A stretch of 64,000 bases of DNA from Sphingomonas sp. PR090111-T3T-6A. Lineage in GTDB: Bacteria > Pseudomonadota > Alphaproteobacteria > Sphingomonadales > Sphingomonadaceae. The stretch covers positions 372,001 to 436,000 of the forward strand of contig NZ_AORL01000021.1 of NCBI RefSeq assembly GCF_000383095.1. Direction: 5' to 3'. The translations under genes and the position numbers were made by a program. Shown one piece after another: positions 9,270 through 16,952 of the stretch. Every line of letters starts with the position of its first letter. Position 1 is the stretch's first letter. The notes below the pieces were generated by a model, which worked only from the letters and a program-made list of their open reading frames with translations, had not been told where the DNA came from and ran no database searches.

Positions 9270-11888
9270 ATGCGAACCGGTCTGACTGTAGCGGCGTTGA
9301 TGTTCACTCCGGCGGCGTTGGCGGCCGCGCCATCGCCTGTTCCGCAAGGCATCCTTCCCGATACGGCCGTGCCGACAGCCTACCGGCTGGACCTGACCGT
9401 GCTGCCCGACCAGCCGCGTTTCTCCGGCCACGTCGAAATCGACGTCACGCTGAAGGCGCGGACCAGTTCGCTCTATCTCCATGGCCGTGACCTCAAGGTG
9501 ACGACCGCGCTTGCCCGTGTCGGCGCCGTGAAGACCGCCGCGAAATATACGCAGGTCGATCCGCAGGGCGTGGCGCGCGTCGATTTCGCCAAGCCGCTTC
9601 CGGCGGGCCGCGTGACGCTGGTGTTCGATTATGACGCGCCGTTCGGCAGCAGCCCGTCGGGCATGTATCACCTGAAGATCGCGGACAAGTGGTACGCTTG
9701 GACGCAGTTCGAATCGATCGACGCGCGCGCCGCCTATCCGGGCTTCGACCAGCCGGGCTACAAGACGCCCTTCACCGTCTCGCTCACCACTGCGCCGGGC
9801 AGCACCGCCGTCAGCAACGCGCCGGAGACGGGCGTGGTGAAGGTCGGTAAGCTGGAGAAGCACCAGTTCGCGCCCACCAAGCCGCTGCCGACCTATCTGG
9901 TGGCGATGATGGTCGGCCCCTTCGCGACCGTCAACGGCTCGGCCGCGCCGACGCCGGAGCGCGCGCAGCCGCTCCCTGTCCGCGTGGTCGGCACGCAGCC
10001 GAACAAGGACCAGATGGACTTCGCGCTCCAGAACACCGGCCAGATCGTCGGCCTGCTGGAGAGATATTTCGGCCGCCCGTTCCCCTTCCCGAAGCTCGAT
10101 CAGATCGGCTCGCCGGTGATGCCGGGCGCGATGGAGAATGCCGGCGCCGACACCTATGGCGACAGCATCCTGTTCCTCGACAAGGGCGCCTCCACCGCGC
10201 AGAAGCAGGAATTCGGCATGGTGGTGGCGCATGAGCTGGCCCACCAGTGGTTCGGCGATCTCGTCACGCCGAAGTGGTGGGACGATATCTGGCTGAACGA
10301 GAGCTTCGCCAACTGGATGGGCTATCGCATCGGCAATGAGTGGCGCCCCGATCTCAAGATCGGCGTCGGCGCGATCGACGAGGCGTTCCGTGCGATGAAC
10401 ACCGACGCGCTGAAGGCGGGCCGCCCGATCCACCAGCCAATCAAGACCAACGGCGATATCGACAGCGCCTTCGATGCCGTCACCTACGGCAAGGGCGGGC
10501 AGGTCGTGGCGATGATCGCTGCCTATCTGGGCGACGAGAAGTTCCGCGACGGGGTGAGGCTGCATCTCAACCGTCACGCCTATGGCAATGCAAGCACGGA
10601 CGAATTTTTCGCCGCGCTGGCCGAGGCGGCGCATGATCCACGCGTTCTGGCATCGCTCAAGAGCTTCGTCGATCAGCAGGGCGTGCCGGTGGTCCGCGTC
10701 GAGCGCACGGCGAACGGGCTGACGGTCAGCCAGAAGCGCTACGCCATGCTCGGCACCGACATCGCGCCGCAGACCTGGACGATCCCGCTGTGCGTCCGTG
10801 TCGGCGATACGCGCCAGTGCAGCCTGCTCGACAAGGCTTCGGGTGTCGTGCCGGTCACCGGGACGGGCGCGATCATGCCCAATGCCGGCGGCACCGGCTA
10901 TTATCGCTTCTCGCTCCCCGAGGCGGAGTGGAAGAAGCTGATCGCCGAAGCGGCCAGCCTGCCCCCCGGCGAGGCGCTCGCGATGACGGACAGCCTGTGG
11001 GCGGCCTATCGCGCGGGCGAGGTTTCCCCGTCGCTGCTCGTGGCGGCGGCGCGGGAGATGTCGGCCAATCCCTATTCGGGCGCGGTGACGGACGGCGGCC
11101 AGCGCCTGTCGGCATGGCGCACGCGCGGGCTCATATCCAATGCCGACATGCCGGCCTATCATGCTCTGGTCGATGGTATTTATGCGCCGCTGCTGGCCCG
11201 GCTCGGTTTCGATCCCAAGGCCCGCATCTATGCGTCGGAAGACCCCGACCGGCAGAAGCTCCGCTCCAGCATCGTCTCGCTGCTGGCGAACGAGGCGGAG
11301 GACAAGGCTGTCCTCGCCAAGCTCTCGACGGCAGCCACCGCTTATCTGGGCGGCGACAAGGACGCGCTGGACCAGTCGCTCTTCGATGACGGTTTCGGCG
11401 CCTATCTGTCGGCCGGCGGCGATGCCGCGCTCTCCGCGCTGTTCGACAAGGCGGCATCGAGCGACGATACGTTGTTCCGCGATGCCGCCATCGATGCGCT
11501 GGGCAGCACCGGCTCGATCGCGAATGGCCGTTGGCTGATCGCCCATATGGACGACAAGCGCCTGCGTCCGAGCGACCGCCTTTCCCTTCTGCGAGGCATG
11601 GTGTTCCAGCCCGCGACCCGCGATCTGGGCTTCGACTATCTCGTCCAGCACTATGACGTGTTCGTGAAGGACAACGGCATCTTCGCCGCGTCGACCCTGC
11701 CGAACTATGGCGGCTATTATTGCTCGGTCGAGAAGGCGAACGCGATCGAAGCGGTGCTGCGCCCGAAGGTCGAGCAATACAAGCGCGGCGGGCTGTCGCT
11801 GGATCGGACGGTGGAGCAGGTGCACGATTGTGGCGTGCTCCAGCAGAAGCTGGGCACCCAGATCTCCGACGCCGTTCACGGCCGGTAG
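9270..11888 (+). CDS. Exported M1-family zinc aminopeptidase
   Basis: Probably removes N-terminal residues from peptides in the periplasm. The 872-residue protein has an N-terminal signal peptide (cleavage likely after AALAAA). It carries the M1 exopeptidase motif GAMENAG near residue 286 and the zinc site HELAH at 321-325 with the third ligand Glu344 in NESFANW. The C-terminal half fits the ERAP1-like helical domain. The ATG at 9270 directly precedes the signal peptide and is preferred over upstream GTG codons inside mltG. Confidence 0.92.
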   Translation: MRTGLTVAALMFTPAALAAAPSPVPQGILPDTAVPTAYRLDLTVLPDQPRFSGHVEIDVTLKARTSSLYLHGRDLKVTTALARVGAVKTAAKYTQVDPQGVARVDFAKPLPAGRVTLVFDYDAPFGSSPSGMYHLKIADKWYAWTQFESIDARAAYPGFDQPGYKTPFTVSLTTAPGSTAVSNAPETGVVKVGKLEKHQFAPTKPLPTYLVAMMVGPFATVNGSAAPTPERAQPLPVRVVGTQPNKDQMDFALQNTGQIVGLLERYFGRPFPFPKLDQIGSPVMPGAMENAGADTYGDSILFLDKGASTAQKQEFGMVVAHELAHQWFGDLVTPKWWDDIWLNESFANWMGYRIGNEWRPDLKIGVGAIDEAFRAMNTDALKAGRPIHQPIKTNGDIDSAFDAVTYGKGGQVVAMIAAYLGDEKFRDGVRLHLNRHAYGNASTDEFFAALAEAAHDPRVLASLKSFVDQQGVPVVRVERTANGLTVSQKRYAMLGTDIAPQTWTIPLCVRVGDTRQCSLLDKASGVVPVTGTGAIMPNAGGTGYYRFSLPEAEWKKLIAEAASLPPGEALAMTDSLWAAYRAGEVSPSLLVAAAREMSANPYSGAVTDGGQRLSAWRTRGLISNADMPAYHALVDGIYAPLLARLGFDPKARIYASEDPDRQKLRSSIVSLLANEAEDKAVLAKLSTAATAYLGGDKDALDQSLFDDGFGAYLSAGGDAALSALFDKAASSDDTLFRDAAIDALGSTGSIANGRWLIAHMDDKRLRPSDRLSLLRGMVFQPATRDLGFDYLVQHYDVFVKDNGIFAASTLPNYGGYYCSVEKANAIEAVLRPKVEQYKRGGLSLDRTVEQVHDCGVLQQKLGTQISDAVHGR

Positions 11889-12011
11889 GTGCCGGGGCGC
11901 GGGCCGCGATGGCGTGGCCCGCGCTCGGCATCGATGACGAGCGCGTTCGACAGGATATTGACGCCGCCATGATCCGGCTCCAGCTTTTTGGGCAGAAGGA
12001 GCCATAAGCTG

Positions 12012-12290
12012 ATGAAAGGCGCGACGATTCTGATCGGTCTGCTGGCAATCGGTTGCGGGTCGCCGGGGCAGACGCAGGAGACGTCGCCCGATCGTGCGTC
12101 GATTGCGCCCCCTGCCACCACCGCGGCGCCACATCGAAAGGGCCGATACCGGCTGGTGGGATTGCCGACCGGACCCAGGCTTTTCTTCAATCAGGCGCGC
12201 TGCCTGCGCACGCTCCACACCTACGCCGCCGGGATGGAGGCCGGGCTCGGGGCGGGCAGCAGCAGCCAGCTTCATTGTGAGCCCGAATGA
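12012..12290 (+). CDS. Small putative lipoprotein or exported protein
   Basis: A 92-residue frame with a short hydrophobic N-terminus ending in LLAIGC, a weak lipobox, then a Ser/Thr/Pro-rich stretch and two further cysteines (RCLRTLH, LHCEPE). No family is recognised. A competing minus-strand frame covers 11876-12190, and no ribosome site is obvious for either, so this call is tentative. Confidence 0.4.
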   Translation: MKGATILIGLLAIGCGSPGQTQETSPDRASIAPPATTAAPHRKGRYRLVGLPTGPRLFFNQARCLRTLHTYAAGMEAGLGAGSSSQLHCEPE

Positions 12291-12388
12291 ACGCGCTTTG
12301 ATCCGATCGGTCATTCCGATGCGCCGCGCGAGCATCCAGCGCGGCCGGGGCCGGGGTTAAATCCTCCTCATCAACGAAGGAGGTTCCC

Positions 12389-12739
12389 ATGACCCACATG
12401 ATGGATTGGAATGCTTACCGCGCCCAGATCGGCGCCGGTGTCGGTGAGATGGGCAAGCTCAGTCCGGATACCGTGCGCGGCTACATGACGCTCGGCGGCG
12501 CCGGTGCGAAGACCGGCCATCTCGACGCAAAGACCCGCGAACTGATCGCGCTGGCGGTCGCCATCTCGCTGCGCTGCGATGGCTGTATCACGGTGCACGC
12601 CGATGCCGCCAACAAGCTGGGTGCCACGAAGGAAGAGGTCGCCGAGGCGCTGGGCGTCGCGGTGAGCATCAACGCCGGCGCCGCGCTCGTCTATTCCACC
12701 CGCACGCTGGATGCCTTCGCGGTCGCCCAGGAAGCCTGA
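12389..12739 (+). CDS. Carboxymuconolactone decarboxylase/AhpD-family protein
   Basis: A 116-residue helical protein with the AhpD-type redox site CDGCITVH (Cys63, Cys66, His70) and an upstream Glu51. In AhpD this arrangement supports alkylhydroperoxidase or thiol-disulfide chemistry; many relatives have no known substrate. An ideal ribosome site (AAGGAGG) precedes the ATG. The next gene, 26 bases on, is RclC-like, so the pair probably acts in oxidant defence. Confidence 0.9.
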   Translation: MTHMMDWNAYRAQIGAGVGEMGKLSPDTVRGYMTLGGAGAKTGHLDAKTRELIALAVAISLRCDGCITVHADAANKLGATKEEVAEALGVAVSINAGAALVYSTRTLDAFAVAQEA

Positions 12740-12765
12740 GCCCCCGAAGGGCAGGGAGGAACATC

Positions 12766-13380
12766 ATGCTCCGTCTCATCAACCAGGGGCTCGGCATCAT
12801 CGCCAACCCCGCCTCGAACCGCGTTGGCATCGGCGCGATGAAGATCGCCATCGCAATCATCTTCCTCTGGATCGGCTTCCTGAAGTTCCAACCCTATGAG
12901 GCGGACAGCATCACGCCGTTCGTGGCGAACAGCCCGGTGATGTCCTTCTTCTACGAGCACCCCAAGGATTATAAGCCGCACCTCACCAAAGAGGGCGAGC
13001 TGAAGCCCAGGCAGCGGAGCTGGCAGACCGCCAACAACACCTATGGCTTCTCCGACGGCCTCGGCACGGTGGAACTGGTGATCGGTGGACTGACGCTGGC
13101 GGGGCTGGTGTCACGGCGGCTGGGACTGGTGGGCGCGGCGCTGGCCTTCGCGACGCCGTTCGTCACCCTGTCCTTCCTGGTCACGACGCCCGAGGCGTGG
13201 GTGCCTGCACTGGGAGATGCCCAGCACGGCTTCCCCTATCTCTCGGGAGCCGGGCGGCTGGTCATCAAGGATGTCGCGATCCTCGCCGGGGCGTGGCTGA
13301 TCCTCGTCGACACCGCCCGAGCGCTTCTGCGCGATCGGCCGGTACAGATCGAGAAGCGGAGGGAGCTGGAAATCGCCTGA
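12766..13380 (+). CDS. YkgB/DUF417 (RclC-like) inner-membrane protein
   Basis: A 204-residue membrane protein with about four hydrophobic segments. It carries the family signatures FLWIGFLKFQPYEAD, FVANSPVMSFFY, LVTTPEAWVPALGD and GFPYLSGAGRLVIKD. E. coli RclC belongs to this family and is induced by reactive chlorine; its biochemical role is not settled. The AGGGAGGAAC upstream is a strong ribosome site. Cotranscription with the AhpD-like gene is likely. Confidence 0.9.
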   Translation: MLRLINQGLGIIANPASNRVGIGAMKIAIAIIFLWIGFLKFQPYEADSITPFVANSPVMSFFYEHPKDYKPHLTKEGELKPRQRSWQTANNTYGFSDGLGTVELVIGGLTLAGLVSRRLGLVGAALAFATPFVTLSFLVTTPEAWVPALGDAQHGFPYLSGAGRLVIKDVAILAGAWLILVDTARALLRDRPVQIEKRRELEIA

Positions 13381-13402
13381 CGACTGTCGATGAAGCAGCG
13401 TG

Positions 13403-13429
13403 CGGCGGGTGGAGGATGCTCCGCCCGCC
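13403..13429. terminator. Hairpin between convergent genes
   Basis: GC-rich stem of 10-11 bp (GGCGGGTGGAG paired with CTCCGCCCGCC around a GATG loop) in the 58-base gap between the RclC-like gene and nrsF, whose stops face each other. No T-run follows, so it may be a weak or factor-assisted terminator. Confidence 0.45.
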
Positions 13430-13438
13430 GCCGGCCGT

Positions 13439-14080
13439 TCACCAGCGTGTGACGCGGGGCAGGATCAGCCGCCAGATGAGCGCCACCGCGACGGCCCCCA
13501 CACTGTACCAGACGGCGACATAGAAGGGGTCGTCATGCGGGCATTGGAAGATGAAGACGAAGGCGCCCCAGGCCGCTCCGGCAAAGCCGATGGCGAGCGC
13601 GCTGCCCTTCCGGTCGGTGGGCGCGCCGCGTCGCATCATCACCCCTAGCGCCACGGCGACAGGGATCGACAGGATGACGATGGCGATCGCGCAGTCGACG
13701 CCATGCCGCCACATCAGCCGCGCCCGGAGCATCCCGCCGCCGGCATTCGCGACGTCGATCGCCCAGCCGCTCACCAGCGCGGCGCCAAACAGCAGTGCCA
13801 TCCAGCGCAGGCCGGGCCGCGGCGAGGCGGTCGGGTCGAAGGAACGGAGCGCGGTGATCATGCCAATGACGGTGAGGCCGCCGAGGCATCCCGCCTTCCA
13901 CCAGAAGGAGGGCATGCGCATCGCCATCATGAGATCGGGCCGGTGATGCCCGAGCATCAGATAGAGGCCCAGCTCCACCGCACCGATGAGCGCCAGCACC
14001 AACCCCTCGCGCCGGGGATTGCGGCGGCGCACCGGTGCCAGCGAGGCAACCAGATCGTCCAGAAGCTGCTCACTCGCCAT
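13439..14080 (-). CDS. nrsF: NrsF-family (DUF1109) transmembrane anti-sigma factor
   Basis: A 213-residue protein with about six membrane helices that should hold SigF inactive at the inner membrane. Family features are the cytosolic N-terminus (LDDLVASLAPVRR), the membrane cysteine in HGVDCAIAI and the CPHDDP motif near the end. In Caulobacter NrsF two conserved cysteines are needed for release of SigF, and these two are good candidates. It overlaps the sigF stop by 11 bases, which indicates coupling. Confidence 0.88.
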   Translation of the reverse strand: MASEQLLDDLVASLAPVRRRNPRREGLVLALIGAVELGLYLMLGHHRPDLMMAMRMPSFWWKAGCLGGLTVIGMITALRSFDPTASPRPGLRWMALLFGAALVSGWAIDVANAGGGMLRARLMWRHGVDCAIAIVILSIPVAVALGVMMRRGAPTDRKGSALAIGFAGAAWGAFVFIFQCPHDDPFYVAVWYSVGAVAVALIWRLILPRVTRW

Positions 14081-14609
14081 CGGACTGCCTCTGGATCAGG
14101 GCGGCGAGGCGGGCGAGGCCCCGATGGATGTTGACCTTGATGAGCGAACCGGACTGGCCCGTGCGCGCGGAGGCCTCCTCGACGCTATAGCCTTCGAGCT
14201 TTACCAGCCGGATCGCTTCGGCCTGCGCGGGTTTGAGCGTGGTCATCAACTGGCCCAGCAGCGCGGCGCTGGTGACGGCGCTTTCGTGATCGCCCACTGC
14301 GGTGTCGTCGGGCAATTCCTCGGTCTTCTGGCGCGACATGGCGCGCAGGCGGTCGACCCACTTGTAGCGGGCGATGGCGGCGAGCCACGGCCGGAAAGGG
14401 CGGGCGGGATCATAGCTATGGCGTTTCTCGTGAATGGCGATCAGCGCTTCCTGCACCGCATCGTCGACATGGGCAGGGGGCAGGCGCGAGGCGTAATAGC
14501 GGGTCAGCCATCCCCGCAGCTCGGCCAGCAGGCGGCGATAGGCGCCGCCATTGCCGGCCTGGGCCGCCGCCATCAGCGAACCCCACTCATCCGGTTCGAC
14601 CTCTTTCAT
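14070..14609 (-). CDS. sigF: SigF-type ECF RNA polymerase sigma factor
   Basis: About 179 residues, with sigma region 2 (HVDDAVQEALIAIHEKRHSY, then PFRPWLAAIARYKWVDRLR) and region 4 (LKPAQAEAIRLVKLEGYSVEEASARTG-type helix-turn-helix). Known relatives control oxidant and heavy-metal responses. The ATG at 14609 gives the usual family start (MKEVEPDEWGSLMAAAQ). An ATG at 14681 is possible but would leave almost no leader after the SigF-type promoter at 14691-14716. Autoregulation is therefore predicted. Confidence 0.9.
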   Translation of the reverse strand: MKEVEPDEWGSLMAAAQAGNGGAYRRLLAELRGWLTRYYASRLPPAHVDDAVQEALIAIHEKRHSYDPARPFRPWLAAIARYKWVDRLRAMSRQKTEELPDDTAVGDHESAVTSAALLGQLMTTLKPAQAEAIRLVKLEGYSVEEASARTGQSGSLIKVNIHRGLARLAALIQRQSDGE

Positions 14610-14690
14610 CGAAGGTGGACGGAAGCGCAGTGGAGCCGCCGGAGCGTCGGATCTGAGGCTGGAGCGGGCGAGGGAGGGCATGGAATGCCA

Positions 14691-14716
14691 TTCGTCGGAA
14701 ACGGGCCCCCGGTTAC
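14691..14716 (-). promoter_or_regulatory. SigF-type promoter of sigF-nrsF
   Basis: On the minus strand GTAACC (14716-14711), exactly 16 bases, then CGAA (14694-14691). This equals the consensus recalled for Caulobacter SigF promoters (GTAACC-N16-CGAA). It sits just upstream of sigF, and the DUF1223 gene has a second copy. Confidence 0.75.
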
Positions 14717-14842
14717 GGCATCACGCGCCGGCCCGACCGGCTGAAGGATTGGCAAGGCAAGGCTCATGGCAGCTCCGTCGCGCAGACTGACGAAGCTGGC
14801 CAGGAAAGCCAGTCCAATTCTCGCCTTATCTCGATTTTTCCG

Positions 14843-15565
14843 TCAGATGCGGAGCGCGTCGAGGATCGGTCCTCCCGTGCCGCCTTGCAGCAGAACGACG
14901 CTCTTGAGGGGGGCGGATGCGGCCTTCGGGAGCGCTATGGTCTGGGCCGCTCCCGTCCAGTGGCCGACCTTCACGAGATCGCGCACGATGTCGCGGTGCG
15001 GGAGCGTACGGCCGCCATTCTCGCCGGCCCGGATCGCCACCTGCACGGTGCGCGGATCGTAACGGACCAGCCACAGGTCCGCTCCGCCCTTGGGCGCCGT
15101 GCCCGCGGCGATCGACAGGCGGCCGTCGCGGAGCGACAGCGGCCGGGCTCGGAAAGCGCCGGCGCGCGCGATGGCTGCGTTCAGCTCGGCCTTGTCGCTG
15201 CCGAGGATCGTCGTCCGCCCGTTCACCCAGACCTGCGGCGTCCCGACCTGATCGCGGTTGTTATGGTGCGCATAGTCCCACTGGCGCTGGGTATAGCGGG
15301 GCGAGCCGAAACTGTCCTTCCAGCCGAGATAATCCCAGTAGGTGACCGAGAAGGAGAGGGCGACCACGTCGCCGCGATCGGCAATGGCGTTGATATTGTC
15401 CTGCGCGGGCGGGCAGCTCGAGCAGCCCTGGCTCTGGTACAGCTCCACCACGGTCGGGTGGGCGGCATAAGGGCGTGCGGCCTCGGGGGCGGGGATCGAC
15501 GCCCATGCCACGCCGCCGATGACGGCCATTCCCAAAGCAGATCCCAACAGCAAGCGCGTCCGCAT
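14843..15565 (-). CDS. DUF1223 exported thioredoxin-like protein
   Basis: A 240-residue protein with an N-terminal signal/anchor. Its thioredoxin-like core has the motif QSQGCSSCPPA (Cys48, Cys51) and, later, GTPQVWVNGR at the cis-proline-type position. Family members are predicted periplasmic disulfide or redox proteins of unknown substrate. It has its own SigF-type promoter and therefore belongs with the oxidant-response group. Start at ATG 15565, directly before the signal sequence. Confidence 0.85.
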   Translation of the reverse strand: MRTRLLLGSALGMAVIGGVAWASIPAPEAARPYAAHPTVVELYQSQGCSSCPPAQDNINAIADRGDVVALSFSVTYWDYLGWKDSFGSPRYTQRQWDYAHHNNRDQVGTPQVWVNGRTTILGSDKAELNAAIARAGAFRARPLSLRDGRLSIAAGTAPKGGADLWLVRYDPRTVQVAIRAGENGGRTLPHRDIVRDLVKVGHWTGAAQTIALPKAASAPLKSVVLLQGGTGGPILDALRI

Positions 15566-15587
15566 CACGAATACTCCGATGTCGATC

Positions 15588-15611
15588 GGGGCGTCCACGG
15601 CAGGACGCCCC
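15588..15611 (-). promoter_or_regulatory. Hairpin in the DUF1223 mRNA leader
   Basis: A perfect 9-bp inverted repeat (15588-15596 with 15603-15611) lies between the SigF-type promoter and the DUF1223 start codon, so it would be part of the 5' leader. The only T-run is on the plus strand, on which no gene is being read, so a terminator role is less likely than mRNA stabilisation. Confidence 0.45.
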
Positions 15612-15625
15612 GTTTTGCGCGGACA

Positions 15626-15651
15626 TTCGCCGGCTGTCGGCGGCCGGTTAC
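15626..15651 (-). promoter_or_regulatory. SigF-type promoter of the DUF1223 gene
   Basis: Minus strand GTAACC (15651-15646), 16 bases, CGAA (15629-15626): the same two elements and the same spacing as ahead of sigF. It lies directly after the stop of the upstream amidohydrolase gene and 60 bases before the DUF1223 ATG. Confidence 0.75.
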
Positions 15652-15653
15652 AG

Positions 15654-16952
15654 TCAGTGCTGATAGGCCTTGGGGAGCGCTCCTTCCGAGGGCGTCAGAT
15701 AACGGCGCAGAAGCTCCGTCTGGCGCGAGGTGGTCGGCTGCGGCCGCCCGTCGATATAGATCGCGACCGGCGCGGAGGAGAGTTCCAGCGGATCGCCGTC
15801 CCACACCACGACGTCCGCACGACGGCCGGCACGGAGCGAACCGATCTCGCCGTCCATGCCGATCGCGGCGGCTGGCGCCGAGGTGATCGTCTCGAAGGCA
15901 TGACCCCAGTCGAGCCCGGTCGCACCCGGTATGCGCGAAATGGCGACGAGATTGCCGGCATATTGGGTGAGGTTGCGCTGCTGCGCCGGAGCGCTCGCGT
16001 CGACCGTCGAGATCGCGACCGTCACGCCCGCGCGCTGGAGGCGGCCGACGTTGGATTCGGTCGCGGCGACACGCTCGAACTCCTCGGGCAGGTCGGCCAG
16101 CGCGGCGGCGATCACCGGCACATGCGCGTCGGCGATCTCACGGGCAACCATCCATCCCTCGCTCGCGCCGACCAATACGAGGCGGAGCTTCGGATAGTCG
16201 GTGCGCAGCGCCAGCACGGAGCGGATGTCGCTCGCCCGCTCGACATGGACGAGGAGGGGCATCTTGCCGCCCAGCACAGGCAGCAGCGCCGCCGCATCGG
16301 GCCGCTTGACCAGCGAACCCTTCTCGCGCCCGCCGAAGCCCTTGGGATCGCGGCGATAATCGGCTGCTTCCGCCAGCGCTTCGTGGAGCATGGCATAAGC
16401 GGCGGGCCGGCTGCCGCCAGCCTCGCGCCCGCCATCCTCGCCCAGCTCGACATATTGGAAGGCGCGTGCGCGGGTGACGGGCGGAGCGTCCACGCCAAGG
16501 CCGATCGCCGCGCCCTGACCGCCGAAGATCGACCCGGAGGTGCCCGCCGAGACGAGCGAGCGCGTGATCCCGCCCGCCCGTTCGACGCCCATGATGACGC
16601 CGTTCGGGTTGATCGCGGGAGCGATGTCGATCGCCGCTGCGAAAGGCGAGTGGCCGGCGTTCTGGTCGTTGCTCTCGCCAATGCCGTCAGCATCCACCAG
16701 CCCGAGATCGGACAGGCCGGCCACCATGCCGGCCGCCACCCATTTGCCGTGCGCGTCTACCACCGTGGCGCCGGCCGGCACCGCGACATTCGCGCCGGCT
16801 CCAACGATCCGGCCGTCACGGAACAGCACCGTGCCGTTCTGGATGGGCGCGGAGCCGTCCCCGATGGCGACGGTGCCGCCGACGATGGCGACGGTCTCGG
16901 CAGCGGCAGGAGCCGCGATCAGCGCCGCGAGCGAAAGGAGGGCCGCCTTCAT
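15654..16952 (-). CDS. Exported amidohydrolase-family protein, probably metal-site degenerate
   Basis: A 432-residue protein with a clear signal peptide (cleaved near APAAAE). Its N-terminal and C-terminal beta-sandwich parts are typical of the amidohydrolase superfamily (GSLRAGRRADVVVWDGDPLE). The usual HxH metal motif after strand 1 is missing: the aligned stretch reads VAAGMVAGLSDLG. A later His in LLVHVERASD remains. It overlaps the intact amidohydrolase upstream by four bases (ATGA). It may be a non-catalytic partner or use a reduced metal site. Confidence 0.8.
   Translation of the reverse strand: MKAALLSLAALIAAPAAAETVAIVGGTVAIGDGSAPIQNGTVLFRDGRIVGAGANVAVPAGATVVDAHGKWVAAGMVAGLSDLGLVDADGIGESNDQNAGHSPFAAAIDIAPAINPNGVIMGVERAGGITRSLVSAGTSGSIFGGQGAAIGLGVDAPPVTRARAFQYVELGEDGGREAGGSRPAAYAMLHEALAEAADYRRDPKGFGGREKGSLVKRPDAAALLPVLGGKMPLLVHVERASDIRSVLALRTDYPKLRLVLVGASEGWMVAREIADAHVPVIAAALADLPEEFERVAATESNVGRLQRAGVTVAISTVDASAPAQQRNLTQYAGNLVAISRIPGATGLDWGHAFETITSAPAAAIGMDGEIGSLRAGRRADVVVWDGDPLELSSAPVAIYIDGRPQPTTSRQTELLRRYLTPSEGALPKAYQH

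Noticed and set aside
11876-12190. A 104-codon minus-strand frame beside the small lipoprotein candidate
   Set aside because: No signal, motif or ribosome site. The plus-strand frame with a lipobox-like N-terminus is slightly better, though neither is strong.
9234-12335. A 1033-codon open frame antisense to the M1 aminopeptidase
   Set aside because: It mirrors the codon pattern of the real gene, is Arg/His/Ala-rich without motifs, and has no ribosome site. High-GC antisense artefact.
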